Assembly (NCBI RefSeq): GCF_000730245.1
Contig: NZ_CP004403.1
Location: 124,001 to 188,000 of the forward strand
DNA length: 64,000 nt
Source of the DNA: an endosymbiont of Acanthamoeba sp. UWC8
GTDB taxonomy: Bacteria > Pseudomonadota > Alphaproteobacteria > Rickettsiales > Midichloriaceae
Direction of reading: 5' to 3'
Positions within the stretch are counted from its first letter, which is position 1. The number at the start of each line of letters is the position of its first letter. The translations under genes were made by a program, and so were the position numbers. Under the pieces are notes generated by a model, which did not search any database, was not told where the DNA came from, and saw nothing but the letters and a program-made list of their open reading frames with translations. Below are positions 18,624 to 26,492 of this stretch, one piece after another.

Positions 18624-19568
18624 CTAAAATTTAAGTATAATTTTACCTTTATGAGTTCTGCTCCTTATCTTATTATGAGCAATTTCCACTTCTTCAAATT
18701 TATAAATATCGTCAATAATTGGAGTAATTTTTTTTAAATAAACAAGAGGCATTAATACGTCTTTAACATTTTGAATATATGTTTCTTTTATATTCTCCGG
18801 TTTTGATCTTAATGTGGTGCCGATAATATTAAGGTTTTTCATTAAAACTGCCCCCATATTAATTTTCGCTTCGGAGCCGTCCATTACTGCTAAGCTGATT
18901 AACTTCCCGTATTTATTTAAGGATTTAATATTTTCCTGCAAATATTTACCGCCTAAAATATCAACAATAATGTCCGTACCCCCATTTTCTTTAATAAGTG
19001 CTGAAAAATTATTAGTAGTATAGTTGAAACAAAAATCAGCACCAAGTTTTCGACAGAAATCAAACTTACTTTCATTGCTTGTTGAGGTAAAAACTTTACA
19101 TCCCAATGTAGCTGCCGCTTGAATAGCAAATGAACCTATGCCGCTTGAGCCGCCATGTATAAGAATATTTTTGTTTGCTTTAATTTTTCCGCAGTCAAAT
19201 AATGCCATCCAGACGGTAGTCAAAGCTTCGGGGAGCGCAGCAGCTTGAATTAAATCAAAATCCTCTTCCAAAGAAATAACTTGGCCTTTTTTTGCACATA
19301 CATATTCGCTATATCCTCCGCTCTCAAGAAGCGCGCAGACTTTTCGGTTCGTACCTTCTACTATTCCCGCAATTTCCAGCCCAGGCACATTATCACCGTT
19401 TGGAGCCGGGTAAAGCCCTTCTCTTTGCAGAATATCAGCTCTATTTATTCCTATTGAGCTCACTTTGATTAAAAGCTCGGTTTCTTTTGGGGTAGGAATA
19501 TCGGTCAAAACTAATTTTAAGGAACCATCACTTTGAATTTGAAATTGTTTCATGTTATTACCACTCAT
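18624..19568 (-). CDS. NADPH:quinone oxidoreductase (zinc-independent MDR superfamily)
   Basis: The protein belongs to the medium-chain dehydrogenase/reductase superfamily, quinone oxidoreductase branch: an N-terminal GroES-like half with INRADILQREGLYP and VPGLEIAGIVEG, then a Rossmann half with ILIHGGSSGIGSFAIQ and FTSTSNESKFDFCRKLGADF. The zinc ligands of alcohol dehydrogenases are absent, as expected for this branch. Substrate is unknown. ATG 19568 is used; an in-frame ATG at 19553 is closer to the family norm. It ends the minus-strand series that includes the FliJ-like and murU genes, with a 5-bp gap to the former. Confidence 0.88.
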   Translation of the reverse strand: MSGNNMKQFQIQSDGSLKLVLTDIPTPKETELLIKVSSIGINRADILQREGLYPAPNGDNVPGLEIAGIVEGTNRKVCALLESGGYSEYVCAKKGQVISLEEDFDLIQAAALPEALTTVWMALFDCGKIKANKNILIHGGSSGIGSFAIQAAATLGCKVFTSTSNESKFDFCRKLGADFCFNYTTNNFSALIKENGGTDIIVDILGGKYLQENIKSLNKYGKLISLAVMDGSEAKINMGAVLMKNLNIIGTTLRSKPENIKETYIQNVKDVLMPLVYLKKITPIIDDIYKFEEVEIAHNKIRSRTHKGKIILKF

Positions 19569-19573
19569 AAAAC

Positions 19574-20003
19574 TTAGTTAAACGTATCTTCCGGGGAGCG
19601 TTTAAAAATATTTAGTTCATCAAATTGTTTTAATTCTTCCTGTTTTTCTTTTTTCAGTTCTTGAAGTTTAAATCTATCAATAAGTATCTCATACTTGCGC
19701 TGCTCTTTAAAAATATCAACTATTTTATCATTAACTTGAGAAATCTCTTGTTTTACTAAGTTTATTTTTTCATTAATTTCAGTGGTTCTTATCTTTAATG
19801 ATTTAAAGAAACCGGCATATTCTATGGTTGGATTACCACTTTGCGCAATGACATCCATCTCATCTTTTCTTTGTTTTTTCAATATCCTTTAAAAGTGCTT
19901 CATAAGAATTCAACCGGTTAATTAATGCAGATTTTTCAAGCTGTAAATCTTCGATTTGCTTTTTATAAATCTTAATTACTCTTAAGAGTTGCTTAATATT
20001 CAT
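19574..20003 (-). pseudogene. FliJ-like coiled-coil protein split by a frameshift at an A6 run
   Basis: An ATG at 20003 opens a 47-codon frame (MNIKQLLRVIKIYKKQIEDL onward) that ends at 19860. The overlapping +1 frame continues with QRKDEMDVIAQSGNP and AGFFKSLKIRTTEINEKI. Taking one base out of the six-A run (plus-strand 19874-19879) fuses them into a 142-residue, almost wholly coiled-coil protein. Its length, two-helix hairpin layout and central segment resemble FliJ, the chaperone-like stalk of the flagellar export ATPase. The downstream half alone could start only from a TTG. I infer one gene; the FliJ identity is tentative because coiled coils resemble each other. It overlaps the murU end by 11 bp. 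Confidence 0.55.
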
Positions 20004-20730
20004 TTTTATTTTTTAAGTAAGCTTCAAGACTATTTAACCGTTCTAAAGTTCCTATGTCAAACCATTTAGAGGTTAGTTCCAACCCGTAAAATTTATATTT
20101 AGTATAATCTTCCTCAGTAGATTTAAACAATATCTCGTTCATAGGTAAGCGCTGCACCTCATAACCATTAAAAAATTCAGGTGATACTATATAGCTGCCT
20201 ATAAAGATAAATTTGTTTTTAGACTCTGATCTAACTAGCTTGCCTGCTTCATTTAAGTTAAAATCTCCACTGTAAGAATAGCTGATATCCTGAAAATTTT
20301 TGAGTAAAAAAAATCCGTCCATTATATTAGGGTTCCAAGCTTTAATCAAATTTGAAAGAGGTGGAGTAGAATTTTCTTTATCCAAAAATATATCGGAATT
20401 TATAACTAAAAAAGGCTCATTTGCTATATTCCTCATCGCATTTAAAATACCTCCTCCCGTCTCTAACAGCTCTTCTTCGTGTGAAATTATAATTTTAATA
20501 TCAGTAGATCTATATTTTTCCAAATGGGTATGAATTTGATCTGCAAGATAATGAGTATTAACTACTATTCTTCTAATTCCTACGCTATATAAATGGTCGA
20601 TAGCATAATCGATAAGCGCCTTATCCCGGACTTTAATCAGTGGTTTTGGGGTGGTGAGAGTCAGAGGTTTTAACCTGTTTCCAAAGCCGGCGGCAAGCAC
20701 CATTCCGACTTTTATTTTATTAGAATTCAT
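19993..20730 (-). CDS. murU: N-acetylmuramate-1-phosphate uridylyltransferase (MurU-like)
   Basis: A nucleotidyltransferase with the signature MVLAAGFGNRLKPLT and TTPKPLIKV at the N-terminus, ETGGGILNAMRNI at the base-binding loop and INSDIFLD with the metal-binding Asp. Sugar-1-phosphate nucleotidyltransferases look alike, but pairing with an AmgK-type kinase directly upstream is the hallmark of MurU. Together they bypass de novo UDP-MurNAc synthesis and recycle cell-wall sugar. ATG 20730 is preferred over an in-frame TTG at 20748, which would overlap amgK further. Confidence 0.82.
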   Translation of the reverse strand: MNSNKIKVGMVLAAGFGNRLKPLTLTTPKPLIKVRDKALIDYAIDHLYSVGIRRIVVNTHYLADQIHTHLEKYRSTDIKIIISHEEELLETGGGILNAMRNIANEPFLVINSDIFLDKENSTPPLSNLIKAWNPNIMDGFFLLKNFQDISYSYSGDFNLNEAGKLVRSESKNKFIFIGSYIVSPEFFNGYEVQRLPMNEILFKSTEEDYTKYKFYGLELTSKWFDIGTLERLNSLEAYLKNKNEY

Positions 20731-21742
20731 ACAGCTTATATTTTTCAAAAATTTCTTTTAAGGGTTCTAAAGTAGGGTGTTTCAGATTGTTTTTTATATG
20801 TTGCCAAACCCTTGGTAAATATTTTAAATATTTGTATTTATTATATTTTACATTAAGCCTGTGAAAAGCTCCAACTATTCTTAAATTTCTTTGCGCCCCC
20901 AAAACTGCATATATAAGCTCTAAATCCGAATGCTTCATGTTTTGGAAAGAGGAGAAATACTGTGCTTTACAAGCCTCAACTACTTTAGGACTTACATCTC
21001 TTCTTGCATCTTCGAGCAAAGAAACCAGGTCATATCCGGGCAAGCCCAACACTGCATCCTGAAAGTCCAGCACGCCGACTTTATGTGTGTTATTATTGTG
21101 TTTTATCCACATTAGGTTATCAGCATGGTAATCGCGGAGAGTTAAAACTAATTTATAGTTTTTTAACAGTTTATATAATTCGCTAAATATATTTAATATT
21201 TCTTTTGAAGCGTTTATTGCGGCCTTAGGCTCTAGTTTATGGTGAATATAAAATTCATTAAAAACTAATACTCCGGCATTTAAAAGTTTTTCATCTTGTA
21301 AGGGGAGAGAGATATCTACTTCAGCCTTTGTAATTTTAATTAATACATCGATTGCATGTGAATAGAGGTGTTGTTCCTGTTCAGAATTATTATCAATAAA
21401 TTTTGTGAACGAATCATTTCCTAAATCCTCTAAAAGCAGTAATCCCTGCTCAAGATTTTCCGCATAAACGGCGGGTGCTTTTATCTCATGTTTAATGAGT
21501 AAATTTGCAACATTTAAAAAAGGAGTAACCGATTCAGGTTCTTGACTTGAATCCATTAAAATATAACTTTTTTCAAGGGTGATTATTCTATAATAATGCC
21601 GTTTTGATGCGTCGATATCTATTTTAAGCAGCTTATATGCTTTAATGCCGTAATCATGCAGAAACTTTTCAAGTTTAATGCAAAAATCAATATCATCTAT
21701 CATGTGATTTTCAACTTTAGTTATTTGATTTGTAAAAGGCAT
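20720..21742 (-). CDS. amgK: Anomeric MurNAc/GlcNAc kinase (AmgK-like phosphotransferase)
   Basis: An aminoglycoside-phosphotransferase-fold kinase of 340 residues. The catalytic loop reads LRDYHADNLMW and the metal-binding motif GVLDFQDAVLG, both standard for the APH/ChoK superfamily and in the AmgK form. AmgK phosphorylates the anomeric hydroxyl of MurNAc, giving MurU's substrate. The ATG at 21742 follows AAAGGAGGAAG with slightly long spacing and overlaps ccmG by 26 bp; ATG 21703 is an alternative. The gene overlaps murU by 11 bp. The tsaE gene that often precedes amgK is absent here. Confidence 0.82.
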   Translation of the reverse strand: MPFTNQITKVENHMIDDIDFCIKLEKFLHDYGIKAYKLLKIDIDASKRHYYRIITLEKSYILMDSSQEPESVTPFLNVANLLIKHEIKAPAVYAENLEQGLLLLEDLGNDSFTKFIDNNSEQEQHLYSHAIDVLIKITKAEVDISLPLQDEKLLNAGVLVFNEFYIHHKLEPKAAINASKEILNIFSELYKLLKNYKLVLTLRDYHADNLMWIKHNNNTHKVGVLDFQDAVLGLPGYDLVSLLEDARRDVSPKVVEACKAQYFSSFQNMKHSDLELIYAVLGAQRNLRIVGAFHRLNVKYNKYKYLKYLPRVWQHIKNNLKHPTLEPLKEIFEKYKLYEF

Positions 21743-22217
21743 GCCTTAGTTCTTCCTCCTTTATTTCTCCGCTGAATTTTATTAAAACTCGGTTATCCTT
21801 ACTAACTATAAATGTTTCCGGAATTGAGGATATACCTAAATTTATAATTGTCTCTTCATCTGCATTAATTAAATCATAATAAGGATTACCTGCTTTTTGC
21901 AACATTTTATCTATATTTTCTTTGTTATCCTGCCAAATAATTCCGATGATTTTTACTTGTTTTTCTTTGCTAAGCCTAATTAACTCATAATGATTTTGCT
22001 TACATACCGTGCACCACGAAGAAAAAACATGCAGTATGTATTTGTTATTCGGATGAATGATCGGTTGATTGTTAATTGCTGATTTAAGTTTGAAAGCATC
22101 AAAATATAGGTTTTGAACATGCTGCTTATTATCCGGCTTAGTGTTTATTGTTTTATAGCCAAGTAAAGCGATTAATAATATAAAAAATGCGAGCGGAATA
22201 TATTTACACATTTTCAT
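21717..22217 (-). CDS. ccmG: Thiol-disulphide oxidoreductase, CcmG/DsbE-like
   Basis: A membrane-anchored thioredoxin-fold protein: one N-terminal transmembrane helix (YIPLAFFILLIALLG) followed by a periplasmic domain with the active site SSWCTVCKQNH. IIGIIWQDN, GNPYYDL, LGISSIPETFIV and IKFSG are the features that separate CcmG/DsbE from general TlpA proteins. CcmG reduces apocytochrome c for haem attachment, which fits the bc1 and cbb3 clues in this window. The start is uncertain: GTG 22226, ATG 22217 and ATG 22211 are all in frame; lipB ends at 22204. Confidence 0.78.
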   Translation of the reverse strand: MKMCKYIPLAFFILLIALLGYKTINTKPDNKQHVQNLYFDAFKLKSAINNQPIIHPNNKYILHVFSSWCTVCKQNHYELIRLSKEKQVKIIGIIWQDNKENIDKMLQKAGNPYYDLINADEETIINLGISSIPETFIVSKDNRVLIKFSGEIKEEELRHAFYKSNN

Positions 22218-22890
22218 AATTTTCACTTAGATAAAAATTAAAAGATGCACAAAAATGCTTTATAAAAATTTGGTCAAATTCAGCGAAGCTTATATTAATA
22301 CCTAGATCACTTAATGAGGTAACCCCGTATTCTTTTATGCCACAAGGGATTATCCCGCTAAAGTTTGCTAACTCGGGGGATATATTAAAAGCAATGCCGT
22401 GGTAAGTCACCCAGCGTTTCACTCTAATCCCGATTGCAGCAATTTTATGGTCGATACCATCTTTTTTAGTCCATATCCCGATCAACCCTTCTTTAAGGAA
22501 AGTGTTTATTCCGATTTCCTTAAAAGTAGTGATAGCTGAGTTTTCCAGTCTTTTTATGAACTCTCTGATATCAGGTTGAGTTTGAATCTGCTTTAAGTTA
22601 ATCATAAGGTAAACTACGCGTTGCCCGGGGTCATGATATGTGTATTTCCCGCCTCTGCCGGATTGATATACCGGGAATTTTTCTTCCAGTAAATCTTCTT
22701 TTTGCGCACCGGAACCTGCGGTATATATTGGTGGATGCTGCAATAACCAAATAGTCGAGTTTCTTTTTTGTTCGCTGATTTCCTGAGCTAAAAATTCCAT
22801 TTTTGCTAATGCATCAGTATAGTTTATAAGAGTTTTAGAATAAATTTGATCAAGCGGGTAGGGCATATAAGTTTTAGCTGTAAGAATCAT
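22204..22890 (-). CDS. lipB: Octanoyltransferase LipB
   Basis: LipB transfers octanoyl groups from acyl carrier protein to lipoyl domains, the first step of lipoate assembly. Visible motifs are LQHPPIYTAGSG, GRGGKYTYHDPGQRVVY, KIAAIGIRVKRWVTYHG (with the catalytic lysine region) and GIIPCGIKEYGVTSL (with the catalytic cysteine). Its product is needed by SucB, encoded in the same window. I use ATG 22890, with GGAT upstream; the open frame extends to ATG 22953 with an N-terminal stretch not typical of the family. Confidence 0.92.
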   Translation of the reverse strand: MILTAKTYMPYPLDQIYSKTLINYTDALAKMEFLAQEISEQKRNSTIWLLQHPPIYTAGSGAQKEDLLEEKFPVYQSGRGGKYTYHDPGQRVVYLMINLKQIQTQPDIREFIKRLENSAITTFKEIGINTFLKEGLIGIWTKKDGIDHKIAAIGIRVKRWVTYHGIAFNISPELANFSGIIPCGIKEYGVTSLSDLGINISFAEFDQIFIKHFCASFNFYLSENYENV

Positions 22891-23040
22891 TATATTATGA
22901 TATCCGAAGTATATTAAAAATAATGTTCTTGGCCAATATCTTTTTATATCCATATTTAAAATTTTAGCAGGGTAGTAAGCCTAATTTATATTAAGCAGCG
23001 AGGGATTCTATATATACCCCTATGTACTGCTGCATATTGG

Positions 23041-23217
23041 TTACCCTTCCCCAAAGGCTCCACCAAAATATCCTTCATCGTTATCTTTCTTCCCTGAAGT
23101 CGCTAAACACTCCCAACCTTCTGGTAATTCTTTATATTTCTTACCTTTTGTTGAACCAAGGTTGTCATATAATATAATACTAAATTTAGCATGTATAAAA
23201 TAATTGAGTTTAGCCAT
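23041..23217 (-). CDS. Short orphan reading frame, possibly a fragment
   Basis: A 58-codon frame starts at ATG 23217 (MAKLNYFIHAKFSIILYDNL) and ends in GYFGGAFGEG. The LPEGWECLATSG-to-GYFGGAF pattern faintly recalls the start of some lipase-like proteins, which I cannot confirm. After its stop, the +1 frame continues to 22991 with MQQYIGVYIESLAA, so a further frame break is possible. It is adjacent to another damaged gene. Real expression is doubtful. Confidence 0.3.
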   Translation of the reverse strand: MAKLNYFIHAKFSIILYDNLGSTKGKKYKELPEGWECLATSGKKDNDEGYFGGAFGEG

Positions 23218-23234
23218 TCAAGTCTCTTTCAATT

Positions 23235-23740
23235 TTAATAAATTAAATATCCTTGGTCATTATGGTTACTAATAAAATAGTTCCATTTATTATTCTTTGT
23301 AGGGCAAAAAACTAAAATTTCAGTTGGACCGCCTAATTTTGCAACAAAAGCCTAAATGATATTGCAGACACTTCTTTTTTTATTCCTATTTTTTTCATAT
23401 ATTCTTCTAGTATTTGTTATACCTAACAACTCCTCTATCTCATTTAAGGACATTCCTTTTTTAAATAGTTCTTTTTTAAGTCATAATACATTCTACCACG
23501 TATACAATTATCATTCGTATAATAACTATTCCCTACTTGGAGCCATATCTCTTTATCAAACTTACTTTCACTATATACTTCGTCGTTAAAATCAGATAAC
23601 CGATGCCAGGCATAAGTTAAAGTTCCAATGATTATTGCTAAAAGTACAACTAAAATTATTCCTATTACTTTCAATGCATTCTTTATCCTGCTACCTATAG
23701 TCTTTGTAGCGACTAACTGTGGTTGTTGTGTTTCGTTCAT
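23235..23740 (-). pseudogene. Membrane protein with SmpA-like motif, decayed
   Basis: The intact first 98 codons give a transmembrane helix (IGIILVVLLAIIIGTLTYAW, about 27-46) and a short exported segment ending at KKECP. Adding one A to the six-A run (plus-strand 23472-23477) continues the frame as DLKKELFKKGMSLNEIEELLG, which matches the KGM-x-EV-x-LLG pattern of SmpA/OmlA-like domains. That frame then meets a TAG at 23352-23354 and resumes in frame as LGGPTEILVFCPTKNNKW until 23235. One indel plus one nonsense codon point to a genuine pseudogene rather than a single sequencing error. Confidence 0.5.
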
Positions 23741-23870
23741 GTTTTCTACTTAAATAATTATTAATCTTTTCAAAAAGCTAGCATGCTCTTTAATTGCTGC
23801 AAATTATCCTCATAATAATTACAAGTTGCTTAAATTCTCTCTATATTTTAATAAAGAACCAAGCTGATAT

Positions 23871-24617
23871 CTATTCGGGCTTAGCGCCATATAACATATA
23901 ATTTACGCTTATATCTTCGGATAAAGACCATATCTGACGAAGGGGATTATAACTTACCCCGACCGGGTCGCTATGTTTAATATTATTTTCACCCAAGCGA
24001 GAAATAATCTCTTCCGGAGCTAAAAATTTATTCCAGTCATGGGTGCCAACGGGAAGCCATCTTAAAACATACTCGGCACCAATTATAGCTAATAAATATG
24101 ATTTTAAAGTCTTGTTTAGGGTGGAAATAAATATAAGCCCTCCGGGCTTTAAAACATTTAAAGAGGATTTTAAAAATGAATTAAGGTCAGCAACATGTTC
24201 AACCACTTCCATTGTAATTACTACATCAAATTTTTCATTCTCCTGCTCTAATTTTTCTATAGTCGTATGGAGAAAATTGATATTATCTGCTAGGTTATTT
24301 TTAATTTTGTGCGCATTAGCAATTTTTATATTTTTTTCCGTAACATCAATTCCAAGAATATCAGCTCCGAGATTCCCGAGCGGAACGGTAAGTAACCCGC
24401 CGCCGCAGCCAATATCCAAAATTTTTAAAGATCTTAAAGGCTTAGTTTTTTTGCTGACGCCAAAGTGTGCAATAATCTTATCTTTAATATATTTTATTCT
24501 GATCGGATTTAACTGATGTAAAGGTTTGAATTTTCCGCCTTCATCCCACCACTCGTTGGCAATCCGAGAAAACTTATCTACTTCACTTTGGTCAATTGAA
24601 GGTGAGGTAAGGTTCAT
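23871..24617 (-). CDS. ubiG: Ubiquinone biosynthesis O-methyltransferase
   Basis: UbiG performs both O-methylations in ubiquinone synthesis. The protein is a class I SAM-dependent methyltransferase: motif I ILDIGCGGGLLTVPLG, acidic loop GIDVTEKNI, motif II FDVVITMEVVEHV and motif III VLKPGGLIFISTLN. The N-terminal FSRIANEWWDEGGKFKPLH and the later GTHDWNKFLAPEEI are UbiG-specific. It overlaps rpoH by 4 bp (ATGA). Ubiquinone is the electron carrier for the bc1 complex encoded at 59-61 kb. Confidence 0.95.
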   Translation of the reverse strand: MNLTSPSIDQSEVDKFSRIANEWWDEGGKFKPLHQLNPIRIKYIKDKIIAHFGVSKKTKPLRSLKILDIGCGGGLLTVPLGNLGADILGIDVTEKNIKIANAHKIKNNLADNINFLHTTIEKLEQENEKFDVVITMEVVEHVADLNSFLKSSLNVLKPGGLIFISTLNKTLKSYLLAIIGAEYVLRWLPVGTHDWNKFLAPEEIISRLGENNIKHSDPVGVSYNPLRQIWSLSEDISVNYMLYGAKPE

Positions 24618-25480
24618 AAAGCTGCATGACCTTGAATAACATCCAATTTCAATTTATCGAAAGCTTTTGCTTCAATTTGACGAATTCTTTCGCAGGATAT
24701 ACCGTATATCTTACTGAGTGTATCCAGCGTGGCAGGCTTATCTTGTAACATTCTTGCCCCGATTATATCCTGCTCGCGAGGTGTTAGTTTTTGCATCGCG
24801 TTAGTAAGTAATGCTTTTTTACGCCTTAAGTCATCATTTTCAAGTAAAGTAATTTCTTGATTAGGTGATAAATCCGGCAACATCTCGATAAGCTCTACGT
24901 CATCATCTTCATATGCTTGTCTATTTAATGAAATTGTAGAATTGCTCATCATGCCGTTCATCTCAATCACATCTTTGCGGTCAACATTCAATTCTTTTGC
25001 AATTGCATCAACTTGACTGGTATCTTTATCTTGGGTTGAGTGACTTAGTTTGTTTTTGATTCTGTTAAGGTTATAAAATAGCTTTTTTTTGGTGGCGGAA
25101 GTACCCATTTTAACCAAGCTCCAGGATTTAAGCACATAATCTTGTATATAAGCTTTTATCCACCAAATCGCATAGGTTGAAAATCGGTTCCCGTTATAGG
25201 GGGTATACTTTTTAACTGCATGCATTAATCCTAAATTGCCTTCCGATATAATATCAATAACCGGTAAGCCGTAGCCGCTAAACTTAATTGCAATTTTAGC
25301 AACAAGCCTTAAATGGCTGGTAACAAGAAAATGAGCTGCTTCCAGATCTTGTGATTCGTGCCATTTAACGGCAAGGTCATATTCTTCCTGTTCACTAAGA
25401 ATAGGAAATTTGGCTATTTGCTGAAGATACTTTGATAAACCGGTATCGGAATGAATTATAGGTAAAGCCATTAATGACAT
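24614..25480 (-). CDS. rpoH: RNA polymerase heat-shock sigma factor RpoH (sigma-32)
   Basis: The 288-residue protein has sigma region 2 (LVTSHLRLVAKIAIKFSGYG, SEGNLGLMHAVKKY, RFSTYAIWWIKAYIQDYVLK) and region 4 (LTPREQDIIGARML and YGISCERIRQIEAKAFDKLK), lacks the region 1.1 of RpoD and matches RpoH in length. It should direct transcription of chaperone and protease genes such as hsp20, clpP and possibly tig in this window. It is translationally coupled to ubiG through ATGA. Confidence 0.93.
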   Translation of the reverse strand: MSLMALPIIHSDTGLSKYLQQIAKFPILSEQEEYDLAVKWHESQDLEAAHFLVTSHLRLVAKIAIKFSGYGLPVIDIISEGNLGLMHAVKKYTPYNGNRFSTYAIWWIKAYIQDYVLKSWSLVKMGTSATKKKLFYNLNRIKNKLSHSTQDKDTSQVDAIAKELNVDRKDVIEMNGMMSNSTISLNRQAYEDDDVELIEMLPDLSPNQEITLLENDDLRRKKALLTNAMQKLTPREQDIIGARMLQDKPATLDTLSKIYGISCERIRQIEAKAFDKLKLDVIQGHAAL

Positions 25481-25597
25481 AAAATGTACCTCTTTAAAAA
25501 CGTGCCTTTTTCCAAATGTTTTTTTATTTATCCGGAATTAGTGTAAATAATATCATTTAAATTAATGAATGGCAAGTGGTGCTTAGAGTAGCTTTCT

Positions 25598-26206
25598 CTA
25601 TAAATTTATAATAAAATTTTCTTTTTTCGGGAGTATTTTACCCACTATCTTGTTTGCTTCTGGAAGTAATTCTTGATTAAACCATTTATTTTTTTTAATC
25701 CATGTGTTGTTTCTCCAGCTTGGATGCGGTAGAACCAGAAATTCAGGAAGGTAGTCCTTCCAGGCTTGTATAGTATCGCTCATAGTATTCTTAATTCTGC
25801 GTTTTAAGTAATAGTTTTGCGCATAAGATCCGATTAAAAGGGTGAGCTCAATATTAGGCATTTGATCAATTAAGCTCTGATGCCATAATTTTGCACAATT
25901 TATATCGGGAGGGTTATCTCCCCCATGCTTATTAACACCTGTGTAATAAAAGCCGATAGGCATAATTGCTATTTTATCCTTGTTATAAAAATCTTCCCTT
26001 GAAAGGTTGAGCCAAGATCTTAAAGTGTCACCGGAGCGGTCATTCCAGGGGGTTCCGCTTTCTTGGGCTCTTCTCCCTGGAGCTTGCCCGATTATAAGCA
26101 GTTTCGCTTTAGGGCTTAATTGTAATATCGGTTTATAACTTTTCTTTATGCCGGGAATTGAAGAAACATAATCTTCAATCTCTAAAATTATTTCATTCAA
26201 ATCCAT
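25598..26206 (-). CDS. Uracil-DNA glycosylase-superfamily protein
   Basis: The 202-residue protein matches the UDG-superfamily group with LLIIGQAPGRRAQESG at the active-site loop, PWNDRSGDTLRSWL, and VLPHPSWRNNTW near the C-terminus, the latter corresponding to the HPS leucine/DNA-intercalation loop. The iron-sulphur cysteines of family 4 enzymes are missing, so it is not a standard family 4 UDG. A DNA-repair role is likely but the base specificity is unknown. Confidence 0.8.
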   Translation of the reverse strand: MDLNEIILEIEDYVSSIPGIKKSYKPILQLSPKAKLLIIGQAPGRRAQESGTPWNDRSGDTLRSWLNLSREDFYNKDKIAIMPIGFYYTGVNKHGGDNPPDINCAKLWHQSLIDQMPNIELTLLIGSYAQNYYLKRRIKNTMSDTIQAWKDYLPEFLVLPHPSWRNNTWIKKNKWFNQELLPEANKIVGKILPKKENFIINL

Positions 26207-26457
26207 AATTTTTGCAATCTCCGAAAGTAATTTTACCTACTTTAACTTCAAGAAATAATACATATTTTATTACAAAAATAAACTTTATTATACAAGCTTA
26301 ATATTAGAATGAGGAACAAGTACTAGATTGCCATGAAAGTTCTTTATGTAGTTATGTAATATATAATACTAATAAAGCAATAATATAAAGTTAAGAAATA
26401 TGTTAAAATAAAGGTTAATCTTAAGGTTATAGCTAAATTAATATAAAATATAAGTAT

Positions 26458-26486
26458 TTGACACAAAATATAAAAAATAATAGACT
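26458..26486 (+). promoter_or_regulatory. Promoter almost overlapping the start of the kinase-like gene
   Basis: A perfect TTGACA (26458-26463) and TAGACT (26481-26486) are 17 bp apart. The -10 ends only six bases before the ATG at 26493, so transcription would begin at or near that codon. Either the mRNA is leaderless or translation starts at the next ATG, 26520. Confidence 0.5.
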
Positions 26487-26492
26487 GCCCAG

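Noticed and set aside
18483-18737. 84-codon plus-strand frame upstream of the BON genes
   Set aside because: It runs into the 3' end of the quinone oxidoreductase on the opposite strand and has no coding character.
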